A DNA stretch of 64,000 nt from Nicotiana tabacum (GCF_000715075.1 NC_134088.1:2046001-2110000), one strand, 5' to 3'; counted from the stretch's first letter, positions 20,279 through 33,399 are shown. The notes: generated by a model from the sequence alone, not told the origin. A program made the numbers and translations.

Positions 20279-21179
20279 TAACGAAACCAACAAGCGTAGT
20301 GGTGGAGTAGTAAGTGTTCATTCATCATTAATAAGAGATTTTAACTTTATCCACCCCACCCCCACTCCCAATATGGGACTTTCCGATATCGATATGAATT
20401 TGAATTTAGTCAGACCTCAATATAAATACCGAACTCCAAGCGGGAACCAAAAAACAAAAACAAACGAAAGAAATCATCGAATACTAATACAAGCCCTTGA
20501 TCCTTGAAATTTTCTCTTTTTTTTAAAAAAAAAAATAATAGCTAGATTCTTTAAGTCATGGAGTATAATTCTCGACTTTCAAAAGATTTTTTGTTGGAAT
20601 TAGCAATATAGTTTTTTGACCTTTGAGCCAATTGTTGCAGGCAAAAGTCCTCAATTCAGTGTACTGTATCTTCATCTTAAATTAATTAATTAAATTCTTC
20701 TGAATAAGCTTAATTCAAGGATTTGAATCAAGCTTTGTGATTGATGCTATGAAGGAAAAGACCCTATTTCAGTAAGCACATAGACGAGGCAGTAAATTTC
20801 GAATACCAAATAGTTGCACTAAATAAAAATACCACCTAGAGATGAAGGGTATGAGACATGATTAAGAGTTTAAACATAATATTATTTGTTCATGAGATTT
20901 GATAAGTTTTTTTAAAAAAAAATGAAGAAAAATTTAGTTTTTGGGTGAAAAGTTTTCTTCCACTCACAAAATCTTAATTTTTTGTCAAGTAAAATGCATA
21001 TTTAAATAAAACTTCAAATTCCAAAAATTATTTTTCAACATAACTTAAAAAAAATATTTTTTTTAAGTTTTTGCCAAATCTATTCGGAAGGCCTTCTTAA
21101 TTTTTGGAAAATATCATGATCTATCAAGAAGGGTTAGATGCTCCATTATCTTCCTTCCCTAGGAAAATCTAAATGTGAA

Positions 21180-21545
21180 AATAGCATGTGCTAGCTAATT
21201 TTGGGGTGATAATCAAAAGCTAGCCAGTATTTATAAAGTTATTGAAAAATAATCACTATTTTATGCGGTAATAAAATCAGGGCAAAAATATCCTAACTGA
21301 AACACGAAAAGTTCCAACGTAATATGCTGGATTATGGAGCTCCCGCGTAAAGCTTCCAGCATATTATGCTGGAATCTCATATCTAAAAAAATCAAACTCC
21401 AGCATATTATACCGAAATATTTTCGAATTTTTAAGGATGTTTTTGTTCAGATTTTATTTTTACATAAAAAAGTGGTTAGATTTCAATTACTTTTAAAATT
21501 GTGGCTATTTTCTAATTATCAGTGGTAAATTATGCTATTTTTGAT
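21180..21545 (+). mobile_element. Non-autonomous element with CCAGCATATTATGCTGG palindromes, copy A
   Basis: Family landmarks: AATAGC near both ends, CCAGCATATTATGCTGGA at 21357-21374, TTTTGTTCAGATTTTATTTT, AATTGTGGCTATTTTC. Other copies: 25913-26353, 47755-48110 and 63826-64000. No coding; superfamily uncertain. Confidence 0.7.
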
Positions 21546-21609
21546 TATTTTTTTTTACCAAATGTGATAGTGATGAATGTACATAAGAGTGTATATTAAA
21601 CATAATAGC

Positions 21610-21611
<2 letters not shown>

Positions 21612-21665
<54 letters not shown>
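21612..21665. repeat. (TA)n microsatellite
   Basis: About 26 TA units. Confidence 0.95.
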
Positions 21666-21668
<3 letters not shown>

Positions 21669-21979
21669 ACTAGCCATTGTATTTTTATTATCCGACAGTC
21701 AAATGTGTTAAAAGCCGTATCTTCTATTCGACCATGGGACTTCTTTTTAGACAATGAAGCCCATTAAAATTTGGGTTTACCATCCAATAGTTGTTGGGTT
21801 TCTAGGATCAGCACTATGGCCGAGTAAATGGCAAATGGATTTCTCAACAGGTCCATTTCACTCGAGGCATTTGCATCTATATCTAATTTTTGGGTCAACT
21901 TTTAAATTATATCCATTTTGTAAAAAAAATTACAAGCATACCTACTTTTCGAATAACTTCAGACATACGAGCCTGAAGT

Positions 21980-22690
21980 AGCAAAAATTTATGTCTGAAG
22001 TTTGAACTTCAAAATGTTTTGCCTGAAGGGTAGCACTTCACATATTTTTGCCTGAAATTTGGCCTAACTTGCAAAGGCAATTACGCAAACTTCAGTTCAT
22101 AGTGCAATGGCAAACTTCAGTTCAATAAAACTACAACATATTTTGGCTGAAGTTTTTATTTTGTAATTGATGAACTTCAGCATTCTAGGAGCTGAAGTTT
22201 TCGTTTATATTTGTTGAACTTCAGCATTGTAGGAGCTGAAGTTATCGTTTATATTTGCTGAACTTAAGTATTTTTAGAGATGAAGTTCTGTTATGGCTTT
22301 CTTTGAACTTAGATGGTTTTAAGAAGAGGAATAACTTTCTCATCTTCCAGTAATTTATTTAGGCTAAATCAATGTCAATATTCAACTGTGGAAGATTAAA
22401 ATATAGTAAATTTCATTTCGTGATTTATGTTCCGTCTTACTTTGCACTCTCGTTTACTTTTTGGAGCTTTCACCTTCATATAATCTCTAAAGTTAGAACC
22501 CTCCTTACTTTATTATCTGCCATCCAATTAACCCGAAAAAGAAAAAGAAGAATGAGAAGAAGAAAATGAAGGAAGAGAAAGAGGTTTGAAATTGTTTAAA
22601 AGGTGGGTACAAATTAAAATTTTTTTAAAAAGTGGATATAGGTTAAATGGGGGCGACCAAATAGAGCGACCCGTGCAATTTTTACATTTC
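21980..22690. mobile_element. Element with CTTCAGC...GCTGAAG palindromes, copy 1
   Basis: Repeated CTTCAGCATTNTAGGAGCTGAAG units (22150-22260), then a purine-rich stretch and a right end with GTGGATATAGGTTAAATGGG and CGACCAAATAGAGCGACC. The same right end is at 30480-30552. The left side (21880-21930) has a weak inverted match, so a long-TIR element is possible. Confidence 0.6.
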
Positions 22691-22739
22691 ACTCCCATTA
22701 TGGATCATGACTAATAAAGTAAGCTTTATGATTTTTTTT

Positions 22740-23240
22740 CACATAGTTAATGAAGAGTATTTCTCGATTTGTGTATGTTATTCATACATAGGAAACCCTA
22801 ATTTTCTTTGTATCCTTCCAATTTTATTGAAATATGGAGAGTATAAAAGTTCTATGATATTTGTTTTCTCTTCCATCGACCTTCATTCACATCTTACAAC
22901 CAAAAAGATAGTGGTTATTCCATCCATTATTTGTGCTTGCGTTTAATAGTTGGTGAAAAGATCGCTCGTAAAATTTTATTGTTCGTGACAATTTCATGTT
23001 TAGAAAAGCTATACAAATGAAAAGAGCGGCTAATATAATTAGTGAGGGTGAATTTTCTCACATTCTCGAGAAAAAACAAACGTTGAAAGACCATGTAAGC
23101 ACGTAAATATGGAAGGAAACTTTACTCGCGAAGCAAAGAAAATTATATTGTTTCACAATTATTGATTGTTCTGTCACAACGAACCTATCAATTTTGGATA
23201 ACTTAATTCTGAATCTCAATCATGCACTTGTTGCATGCGA
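22740..23240. repeat. Segmental duplication, copy 1
   Basis: Closely matches 30728-31312 and 31617-31630: shared blocks include TTTGTATCCTTCCAATTTTA, CGACCTTCATT, ACTATACAAATGAAAAGAG-like, ATTAGTGAGGGTGAATT and CTATCAATTTTGGATAACTT. Flanking sequence at 21755-21860 also matches 30606-30722. Function unknown; no coding seen. Confidence 0.8.
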
Positions 23241-23601
23241 TTTTGGATATTGCTTTCCCTTTATTTGACGATAACACCTAGCAGGTCCTACATCCATAAA
23301 AGCGATTTCGAGTTAGAAGCCTAAGATGATAATAGAAACCAACATTGTCTCACAATATTCATGACATATAGAATCCAAATTAGTACTATTGTTAACCAGT
23401 TGAAAATCCATGAAAAGGCATCAAGTATTTAAGTTGAGATTATTTGCCTAAATATAAAGTGAATTATTTCCAATTTTTATCATATCGAAGGGCAAAGTAT
23501 ACATTTCTAGCTAAAAATAGGGAATTTATTGCCTTATTAATCTCTCTTAGTCTAATCCATAAAAAGTAAATATTTGCATAATATAATATGCATGTAATGT
23601 A

Positions 23602-25045
23602 CTGGTCATGGAGTACTTGAGCAGATTACTAAAGACATCGCAGCACAACACTGAGTTCAAGTATCATCCTAAATGTGCCAAATTACAGATAGTTTAACTT
23701 AGCTTTGCGGACGACCTATTACTATTCTGTAGAGGGGATCTGAAGTCAGCTCGAGCATTATTTGGGTGCTTCCAGCAGTTCTCATAAGCATCAAGCCTTG
23801 TTGCAAACCTAAATAAAAGCTCAATATACTTTGGAGGGGTGAACCCCAATGTGCAACAACAAATTCTGGACCTGCTGGGATTCGACAAAGGGAAGCAACC
23901 CATAAGATATATTGGAGTTCCATTAAGCACTAAAAGGCTTTCAGTAATTCGGTGTCAACCCTTACTAGAGAAAATTCTAAGCAAGATAAATTGTTCGATT
24001 TCGAAAATGCTATCATATGCAGGCATGTCCAGTTGCTGAAAAGTGCCCTATTCTCTATCTAGATCTTTTGGTCGCAAATCTTTGTGCTGCCAAAGAAAAT
24101 TGTGCTGCTAATTGAACAAATATGTAGGAGATTCCTATGGACACGGGGAAATGAGATCTCCAGGAAAGTAGTGCTGGCTTGGGAGAAATTATGCATGCCA
24201 TATTCTGCAGGAGGACTAAACATCTTGAATATATCACTGTGGAACAAGGCAGCTATATGTAAGCTAATATGGAGCTTATGTAGGAAGAAAGACAAACTAT
24301 GTGTACAATGGATTCACGAGTACTATGGAAAAATGGGACCTCTATGGGAGCTTCTCCATAAAGGCAATGTACCTGAAGCTACTTGGAGAGTTTCCTAAAG
24401 TACACTGGAGAAGATTGGTGTGCAACAACCTCGTCTCCCCCAAATGGATCTTCATTATGAGATTGATAACACACGGGAGATTATACACTAGAGATAGATT
24501 GGCACTTTGGGGGTATAACACATGATCAGACTTGCCCATTATGCAATACAGAACAGGAAAGCATATCTTACTTATTCTTTCAATGTCAGTTTTCAGCTGC
24601 TATATGGAGTAGATTACTACAGTGGCGGGGTATCAACAGACAAGCTTTAGCTTGGGAGAATGAGTTGGCCTAAGCAGTGAGTCATTTCAAGAGGAAAAAT
24701 AGTACAACTGATATCTACAGAATAACTCTAGCGGGAGTATGTACTATGTTTGGCAAGAGAGGAATGGAAGAGTTTTCTAGAAGAAGTCAAGATCGACCAC
24801 AGTCATAGTGAAGAAGATGATACAAGAGGTATTTTGTAGGGGTAATATTAGGCCTAAAGTAGCTAGGAAGTTGCAAGAGCTAAATTTCTATCCAATCTGA
24901 GTAGTAGTTTGGGTGGTAGTGAGGAAGTAGATTGTAGGTATGTTATAGCACTGAGACTATAGTCCAGTGCAACGATTTTGTTTCTCTCTATTTGTGAGCT
25001 GTAAATATTTCTCAATGGTAATAAAGTCTTTTAATTACCAAAAAA
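23602..25045 (+). mobile_element. 5'-truncated L1-type LINE (RT C-terminal half), decayed
   Basis: Starts inside reverse transcriptase (MEYLSRLLK), then the catalytic LSFADDLLLF, YIGVPLSTKRLS, KIVLLIEQICRRFLWT, VLAWEKLCMP, and a zf-RVT-like CPLCNTEQES at about 24535. Stops and frameshifts throughout. The 3' end TTTAATTACCAAAAAA matches the end of the L1 at 58684-63686, so both are one family. Confidence 0.85.
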
Positions 25046-25360
25046 TATACTACTCAATAGATTCTCAGTTATAACATTCTTGACTAGAGTTTTTCAAAAT
25101 CTCGGAGATAATATCAAGAAGAAAAGCCAAACTTGACAGTAAAGTAAGAACACAGAAAATACCAAAAGAAATTCAAAAAAGAGGAAAACAACGTTCATCT
25201 TTTTTAACATAGGAAATGCAAATCTCCCACCCAAAGGAAAAAATTCAGAAGAATTCCATGCTAATATATTTTTTCCAACTTTAAAAATCCAAACCTGACT
25301 ACTAGAAGAAAAACAAACACGGTAAAATTCCTCATCCCAATTGTGATCCAAGAAAAAATA

Positions 25361-25537
25361 TATAAGTCACATTTGCTGATTGAGATTAATAAGTATCTAA
25401 TGGCGATTTATAAGTCGCATTGCTAAATTGTGATTTATAAGTCACATTTTTAAATTGCGATTTATAAATAGTATTCCTAAATTGCGAGTTATAAATCACA
25501 TTCGAGGATTGCGATTTATAAGCCATTTTCGATTTAT
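25361..25537. repeat. Minisatellite, about 33-bp units
   Basis: Roughly six imperfect units built on TTGCGATTTATAAGTCACAT; the core GCGATTTATAAGTCGC is nearly palindromic. No known element recognised. Confidence 0.75.
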
Positions 25538-25912
25538 GCATCTGTGGAATTTATGAGTGACATACCTAATAATAGTCAGATGATGTCTACTCATCAGTAA
25601 AGATATTCTTGAGTACAATTATTCGATCATGGGACATGGATAAGACCTTCGTTCAAGTGTTGAGATGAATAAAATCCCTTCATTTTTAATCATAGATTTC
25701 GAGTTCGACGGCCAAAAATGAGAGCACTTGTACTTTTAATTGGTCTTACGCAGCAACGTTGAATCTAATTTAATTGGTACCCCAATATGGATACGGATAT
25801 CGTGTGACCCAAAAAAACACATAGACAAAGGAACATTACATGATCAAGAATTTTAATTTTTGAGAAATTTCACGATCTACCAATTAGAAGTGTTAGTTCA
25901 TCTCTATAACTT

Positions 25913-26353
25913 GTAAAAATAGCACGGGCTAACTAGTTTTCGGACTGGTCATTCAAAAATAGCCAACGTTTGCAAAGTCATTGAAAAATAGCCATTATTT
26001 TGCTGCAACACGGAAAGTTCCAGCATAATATACTGGAGATCGGTGCACCTGTGTATGAATTTCCAGCACATTATGCTGGAACTCCAACACGCGGAAAGTT
26101 CCAGTATAATACACTGGAGATTGGAGCACCAGTGCTCTAATCTTCAGTATATTATGCTGAACCGGTATATTATACTGGAACCAGCATAAGTATACTAAAA
26201 CTCTAGTATATTATACTGGAGTATTTTTCCGGATTTTGAACAGTGTTTTCGTTCAGATTTATCTTTACATGAAAAGTGGCTAAATTTTGATTACTTTTGA
26301 AACCGTGGCTATTTTTGAATGATCACTTGTAAATCTGGCTATTTTTGAATTTC
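25913..26353 (+). mobile_element. Non-autonomous element with CCAGCATATTATGCTGG palindromes, copy B
   Basis: Same family as 21180-21545, with expanded palindromes (TTCCAGCACATTATGCTGGAA, several CCAGTATAATAnACTGG). Left and right flanks (25855-25912 and 26354-26425) also match the flanks of copy A, so the element was duplicated with its surroundings. Confidence 0.75.
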
Positions 26354-26737
26354 TCCCCTATATCTTCTATTCGATCATGGGACTTCTTTTTGGACACTGA
26401 AGCCCATTAAAATTTGAGTTTTCTTTCGAGAGAAATTCACTTTTAGCCGGTCGGAGAAAACAAATATCATCCAGTAGCCATAAATATTAGTCAGACAACT
26501 CATAACCCCAAACTAACTATACCGGCTAACCCAAACTTACCGTATTTTATTTCTCTTTCTTTTTTTCACGGTTCAAATTTTCCATAAGTACACGATTTGT
26601 TAGGTGCAGAAGAATTAGATGAGCAAATTAAAGAGTTGTAGTTGTTGGACGAGAGCAAGTGATTACTAACACCTAAGAATTGTCACGTACCAATTTGGAC
26701 AACAAATGTACACAGTACAGTGTGCCAACTGTACTGT

Positions 26738-28365
26738 CCCCAAAACAAATAGGAATTTTTCTCTTCCTATACCATATATGAAACTTTATTACCAAATATG
26801 TGTATAGTATCTAAATTACTCGCCTAGTCCACATTTTTCCTACAATTTCTGTACCGTTCGTTTATTAGGAATTAATAGGGCATAATCTTCCCTTAATAAC
26901 ACGCGAAAAATCAGGAAAGAATCTTGGGATTGATTGGTTCTACATTAAATTCAAGTTTTGAAACGGAAAGGTAAAACCCATTAATTTGGCGTAAATCAGA
27001 TCAAATCATATTCTTCCAGATATTCCTTTTTAGGCGCGCTACAATTATGGAAGTAAACATTCTTCCAGATATTTTCCACCATTGATAGCCATTAAAAAGC
27101 TTGAAAGTTTGAATTCAAATTTGGGTTTTCAAAAATCATTATTTTTTTGGATTGGGTATTGTTGAAAATAATCGGGAATATGGTTTGGAGTTTATATCTC
27201 AATTTTGAGGGGTTTCTGTGAAGATTAGACTTGGTTTTGACTGAATTTCAGATTGAAACTCGAAGAAGAAGAAGACATATTGTAGAAGTTGTAGGTAAAT
27301 TGTAGATTATTTGTATTCTGATTGTAGATGCTTTATTTTCTGTTTTCACAAATAAAAAGCGGCTAAAACTCCTACAAATCTTCTGAAAAAACGCAATTAT
27401 ATCAAAAATTACAATTATGCTACAATTGGATGGGAATTGGGATATAAAAATTCAATGTATCCAGTTTGTAGATATTTTGTACATAAATTGTAGATTATTT
27501 GTATTCTGATTGTAGATGCTTTGTTTTCTGTTTTCACAAATCAAAAACGACTAAAACTTCTACAAATCTTCTGCAAAAAACAGTCTACAATTTATCTACA
27601 ATTTTTCTACAATTTATCTACAATGTCTTCTTCTTCTTCTTCTTCTTCTTCTTCTTCTTCTTCTTCTTCTTCTTCTTCTTCTTCTTCTTCTTCTTCGAGT
27701 TTCAATCTGAAATTCAGCCAAAACCAAGTCTAAATCTTCACCAAAACCTCTCAAAATTGAGATATAAACTCAAAATATATTCCCAATTATTTACAACAAC
27801 ACCCAATCAAAACAAATAATGATTTTTGAAAACCCAAATTTGAATTCAAAGCTTCAAAGTTTTTTAATGGCTGTCAATGGTGGAATTGCTGCTCTTTTGT
27901 CTCTTTGAAGGTTTGTTCTTCTTCATTGAAAAAATTTGAAGCTGAAGGTAAATGTGTGTATGAACTTCGAAGATTTGACTTCAATTTTGATGAACTTTGT
28001 TGTTCTTCATTGATGAACTTCAACTGCAGTAAAATGGGGAACCAATTTTGTTGAAGGGTTTCTTCAATTTTCTGTGAATTTAGAGGGAGAATTTGGTTTC
28101 ATAAGATGAAAAATGGTAAAAAGAATGTGGGTATGGGTAAAATGTGGGTGGGACTAAGGGGTTAGGAGAGAGAAACGTGCAAATTCTTTTAATTAAGGAG
28201 TAAAAAATGTATAATTAATTATACCCTTAATTAATTATGGTATAGAATTGATAATTTGGTATACTAAGTGTAATTAAGTCAAACCTTAAATATTGAGGGT
28301 AATAAGGTTTCCTATGTGACATAGGAATGTAAAAATTCCAAACAAATACCTATCCAACTAATAGG
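26738..28365. mobile_element. Putative Mutator-like non-autonomous element with foldback core
   Basis: Outer ends are an imperfect inverted pair (26740-26800, with GGAATTTTTCTCTTCC and GAAACTTTATTACC, against 28290-28360). Inside is a stronger inverted repeat: 27071-27276 against 27623-27885. A direct repeat of about 85 bp (27300-27384 and 27487-27571) lies between the arms. A right-end-like copy also sits at 30560-30605. No transposase. Confidence 0.6.
27626..27696 (+). repeat. (TTC)n microsatellite in one foldback arm
   Basis: About 24 TTC units. The matching place in the other arm (27263-27276) has only about four GAA units. Confidence 0.95.
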
Positions 28366-28493
28366 GCTACACGTTGCAGAGACTGCAATATTGTGGTATC
28401 ATGTATGACTTTTTCTACCCGGCATATGTAAGCTCAATTTTCTTTATTCTTATTTTTTTCCCCCAGTTTCGAAGCTTGAAAGAGAAAAGAAGA

Positions 28494-28642
<149 letters not shown>

Positions 28643-28679
28643 TAGGATTTAGGGGTACACTGAAAAGAATATAGGATAC

Positions 28680-29130
28680 ACTTTATATAAAAAATTTATA
28701 CAATGCAATAGTGTATATACAATTCCATCTCGTATTTACAATTGTATAACAAGTGTATATATATTGTATAATTAGTGTATACTGTATAAAAACTCAAAGT
28801 GTATACAGATACATAGATATTATAAATAATAAGATACAATAAATATACATTTATTGTACATGATATACACACATTATACATCTCATATTCAAGAAGAAGA
28901 AGAAGACAACAACAATAACGACCTCCGCAAATACACTTCACCTTTTACTTCTTCTTCGGATGTGCACATAAATTCATCCAAAAGAATCATGAAGCCCAAC
29001 CTCCAAATGGCTCACAAAGCACCAACAACCTACCAGCGACATTATATATTGTATAAACAATGTATATAAATTGTACAATAGTACATATACACTATTATAC
29101 AACATATATACATTATATATACATTTGTAA
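28680..29130. other. TGTATA/TATACA-rich stretch
   Basis: Many scattered GTGTATAT and TATACA words around a short less biased part (28890-29040). Low complexity, possibly element-derived; no coding recognised. Confidence 0.5.
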
Positions 29131-29789
29131 GGTAGCTGCAAAAAAGTCGGAGCCGAAAAGGAAAGCAAAAAGGAAGGTCACTGGAGTCTTTATCTGATCG
29201 CAGCCATGGCCGATAGATATCACTAGCCAAGTATTTGCTATAATTCCTTAAAGATCGAGAATTGCATGACTTTTATAGAAGAGGAAGGAAGCAACACGGA
29301 AGATAATAAAATTATCATTGGTTAGAGGTAGTGGTGGAGATTGTTTAGGCAAAGAAAAATTATTTCTATAAATTTCGATTCACAGTGGATGGTTGTTGGT
29401 CTCGATTTGATTTTGGGGTTGAGATTTGAGAGTGTTTTGAGAAGGAGATGAAGATTTACTTATGGAAATATGGTGAATCGGTGGTAGTGAGGAAAGGCGG
29501 TGGAGATAAGCTGGAGATTATATCGATGATGGAAGTGGGAGGAGAATAACAAACAACTAGAGGAGTAGGAAATACGAATGAATTGGGAAGAGAAGTGCAT
29601 TGGAAATTGTGGCTACAACTTGCAAAAGAATTGGGCCTAAAGGCCATTTCGGGTCAAAGATGAAAACATGGGCTATTAAAATATTTGGAGGGCCATACAG
29701 CGTCATTTGTAAAAATAGCGTGGGCTGAAAATTTTTGAATTGGTAATTAAAAAATAATCAATATTTGTAAAGTAGTAAAGGCAATCACA

Positions 29790-30552
29790 CAAAACTTCAG
29801 TATTCTAGTAGCCGGGCCTGAAGTTCAGCTCTAGAGCTGAAGTTTTTGTTTTGTAACTGGCGAATTTCAGTTCTAGAGCTGAAGTTTTTGTTTAGTAACT
29901 AGCGAACTTCAGCTCTAGAGCTGAAGTTTTTGTTTTTGTAACTAGCAAAGTTTTTGTTTTTGTCACTGGCGAATTCAGCTCTAGAGCTGAAGTTATTTAG
30001 TTCTCTTTCCTTTCTAGTGCTTGTGCTAGAGCTAAAGTTATTTAGTTCTCTTTTCTTTCTAGTCCTTGTGTGTTTGTTTTTCTTCTTCTTAATTGTGTAT
30101 TCTGAGAGACAAACAACTATTCTTTCAAAGAATTCTCTTCGACAGATCGGCATTTGGAAACATATGTCTGTTATATCCTTTGGCACAAGCAAATTGTTAT
30201 ACATGGATTGCTTTTCAAAATTTATTTTTATATAAAAATACTATTAAAGTCCCAACCTTCAATGACACGTGCCTTTCTGCGATACAAAAGTTCACACTGC
30301 TATTGATTCTCGACATGAACAAGCAAGCGAATGTTACCACCACACATTCTAGTGCAACACCAACAGCAGCAGAAGAAAGAAGAAGAAGAAGAAGAAGAAG
30401 AAGAAGAAGAAGAAGAAGAAGAAGAAGAAGAAGAAGAAGAAGAAGAAGAAGAAGAGAAAAGGGGCTGAAATTATTTAAAAAGTGGGTACAAGTTAAAAAA
30501 TGGGTATAGGTTAAATGGTGGCGACCAAATAGGACGCCCCATGCAATTTTTA
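29790..30552. mobile_element. Element with CTTCAGCTCTAGAGCTGAAG palindromes, copy 2
   Basis: Four or more copies of the perfect palindrome TTCAGCTCTAGAGCTGAA (29826-29995), a (AAG)n tract, and the right end GTGGGTACAAGTTAAAAAAT to CGACCAAATAGGACGCCC shared with 22600-22690. A 34-bp direct repeat (ATTAAAATATTTGGA, GGCCATACA, CGTCATTT) flanks the region at 29678-29711 and 30607-30640. Confidence 0.6.
30377..30455 (+). repeat. (AAG)n microsatellite
   Basis: About 26 AAG units inside the element at 29790-30552; open frame gives poly-Arg artefact. Confidence 0.95.
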
Positions 30553-30605
30553 CTGAACATATTTGGTAATATAGTTTCTTATATGGTATAGAAACGAAAA
30601 TTTCC

Positions 30606-31630
30606 CATTAAAATATTTGGACGGCCATACAACGTCATTTACTCTTTTCTTTCCAATAGTTGTTTGGTTTTTAGGATCATGGCCGTAGTAGATGGCAAAT
30701 GGATTTCTCAACAGGCCCATTTTCTATATTGCTCGATTTGTACGTGTTATCTTTCCACCGGCAATACTAATCCTCTTTGTATCCTTCCAATTTTATCGAA
30801 ATATGGATAGTATAAAGGTTCCCCAATATTCCTTTCCTGTTACATCGACCTTCATTATCATCTTACAACCATAATGATATTGAATCGTTGATTATTCTAT
30901 CCATTGTGTGTTTGCTTTCAATAATTGGTGAAAAAATCGGTCATAAAAATTCGTTGTTCATGATAATTTCACTTTTATAAAACTATACAAATGAAAAGAG
31001 TGATTAACACAATTAGTGAGGGTGAATTGTCTTACATTCTCGAGGAAAAATAAATGGTGAAAGACCTAGTAAGTACATAAGCTCGATTGAACTTTACTCG
31101 CTTAGTACGGAAAAAAACTTCACTCGCAAAAGAAAAAAATTTATGAATGTCTATCTCTATAAGTTTGTTTTGACAGTTTAACCAGCCTAATAAAGGCTTA
31201 TCCAGATAATACATGATGATTAAATTCTTTTAATTAAGGCATAATTATATTGTTTCATAATCATTGATGGTTCTATCATAAAGTGTCCTATCAATTTTGG
31301 ATAACTTAACTTTAAGTGGGCGTTTGGACATAAGAATGGTAAAATTTCGAAAAAAAAAGTGAAAAATAAAATTCAACTGAAATTGGTATTTGAAAATTAT
31401 AGTTGTTTTTGGATATGAATATAATTTTGAACTATTTTTGAATTTTGTGAGTGATCTGAAGTGAAAATTTTGAAAAATAGCATTTTGGAAATTTTCAAAT
31501 ATTCAAAAAATTCTGAAATTCATTTTCAAGTGAAAATAAAAAATTTCACGATCAAACGTTGATTTCGAAAAGAAATAAAAAAAAAATCGAAATAAGGAAA
31601 TCTTCCAAACAGGCCCTAAGTCTCAATCAC
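30606..31630. repeat. Segmental duplication, copy 2, with nested MITE
   Basis: Parallel to 21755-23240 but interrupted by the element at 31317-31616; copy 1 supplies the empty site (near 23205-23215). Confidence 0.8.
31317..31616. mobile_element. MITE with GGGCGTTTGGACATAAG ends
   Basis: 300 bp with ends TGGGCGTTTGG and CCAAACAGGCCC, flanked by TAAG at 31313-31316 and 31617-31620. The segmental duplicate lacks it, which confirms insertion. A reverse-oriented relative is at 49341-49646. Confidence 0.82.
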
Positions 31631-32110
31631 TAGTTTTTTCTTTTTCTTGTTTTATGTATTCCTACCACAATTGTTTAAACTATCTTTTCACTGATAAGAA
31701 ACCAAACTCTAATCCTCAGTACTATCAACTTATTTGAATAATTCCTTATCTTTTCGAGTTTTGTCCTATATGGCAAATTGTCATATCAAAAGTGTTTTTC
31801 TTTGTACTTTAATATTTTTTTAACTTGATCACAGTACATTACAGCTTTTTTCTATAAGTAAGAAGTTTCCTACTAAAATAAATTAATTTTTTTTTGAACC
31901 GTGACAAACAAACACCAAAAGATAGTCTCAAAAGATTGGATTCTTATCTTCCAAAGCAAACAAATATAAACAAGGTCTTCATGGCACGTTATGAATAAAT
32001 TACAACAAAAAATGTCGGGCTTATTGTCTCCTTTCTTATTTTAAAAAAAGGGAAAATAAGAGAGGGATGACTCCTCGAGCAGTCGCTAACCGTTACGCCT
32101 TTTCTTCTGC

Positions 32111-32649
32111 TAGGGGTGCTCAAATCGAACCGGAAAATCGCACCAAACCGAAAAACCAAATCAAACCGATTAAAAAACCCGACTAGGTTTGGTTTGACTT
32201 GATTTGGTATTGAGTAAAAAGACCCGAACCAAACCGACGTATAAATATATAAATTTATTTATATTTTTAAGACTTTATAGTGATTTTTCTTTAGAAAATG
32301 TAAAAATATTTGGGATCCTCTCATGTATTAACCTTGAAAGCGTAAATTAACGAAAATTATTGTTAGACAACTAAGAAAATAATTATCATGTGTTACTAAA
32401 AAAATTCTCCAATTATAATATTTTAATAGATCATATGTTTGTCAATTTTTTCCAAATTTACTAAATATATATTCACTTATCAAAGCTTTATCTATAATTT
32501 TAACAAAGTAAGATTGAAATAATATTCATGTAACAAAAAAAACCCGAAAACCCGAAAAACCCGACAAAACCGAACCAATCCAAACCGATATAGTTGGTTT
32601 GGTTCGGTTTTGACAAAAACCGGAGCAACCCGGTCCATGTACACCCCTA
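32111..32649. mobile_element. Non-autonomous element with TAGGGGTG/CACCCCTA ends, 8-bp TSD
   Basis: Ends TAGGGGTGCTCAAATCGAAC and CGGTCCATGTACACCCCTA. Flanks TCTTCTGC (32103-32110) and CCTTCTGC (32650-32657) match 7 of 8, pointing to a hAT-type insertion. Subterminal AACCGAAA/GGTTTGG repeats; AT-rich, non-coding middle. Confidence 0.75.
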
Positions 32650-33029
32650 CCTTCTGCTTACACTATTTCTTTGTGAATGCTCTGCTTTGCTCTTTGTCGC
32701 GCTGGTTAGCTTGGGCGCTAATGGTATTTTATGTTTAGAATATCTAGACTAATGACAATCTTCCTTACTTGAATTGGAATCTTAAGCGGCTCAATTCCGA
32801 TCTTCACTGGTCTGAGACGACCCTCTGTTCAAGAAAAGTGTTGAAATAGATTTTATAAAATAAATAATTGCATGGGTACTGCTAAAATTGATAATAACAG
32901 TTGATGTGTAAAAAGGTGTGTTGATAAGCAATTTTCGAGAAGTCATGGCCCTAGCTGCTCAAATTCTCGACATTGCACGTTTCCCATTTGGCTAAACCAC
33001 CACCTCAGGCTAATCCCTTTGCCTGTGGT

Positions 33030-33223
33030 CAGAGGCGGACCAAGAAATTTAATGCGACGGGGTACATTATTCTGTTCAATCAGTGCCCCCTAAAGACTTT
33101 TAGGGTTAAGGGTGCCAAGTAATTTAAATTAACCATTTTCAAGGTATACACATATATACAAAATTTCTGCCGAAATTTACGGGGTCCGGTGACCCCTCAA
33201 CCTAAGCCGTAGGTCCGCCTCTG
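33030..33223. mobile_element. hAT-type non-autonomous element
   Basis: 194 bp with 12-bp perfect terminal inverted repeats CAGAGGCGGACC and GGTCCGCCTCTG. Flanks CCTGTGGT and CCTGTAGC match 6 of 8. Confidence 0.82.
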
Positions 33224-33252
33224 CCTGTAGCACTTACTCAAGTTAGAGTTTT

Positions 33253-33399
33253 GCCCCAGTAATTCCTTTAAGTTTTATTCTTGCGAACGTACTCCCCAGA
33301 CGGGATACTTAATGCATGAGCTATAGTACAACACAGGTTGATACGCACAACGCCTAGTATTCATTGTTCACGGCTAGGATTACTGGGGTATCTAATCCA
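33253..33399 (-). pseudogene. Plastid 16S rRNA fragment (NUPT)
   Basis: On the plus strand it reads as the reverse complement of the 16S region near E. coli positions 780-925: AGTAATTCCTTTAAGTTT, CTTGCGAACGTACTCCCCAG, CGGGATACTTAATGCATGAG, GATACGCACAACGCCTAGTA and ACTGGGGTATCTAATCC. CTTGCGAACGTACTCC is plastid-like. Diverged, so non-functional. Confidence 0.85.

Noticed and set aside
30093..30509. 138-aa frame with poly-Arg
   Set aside because: Created by the (AAG)n tract inside a non-autonomous element.
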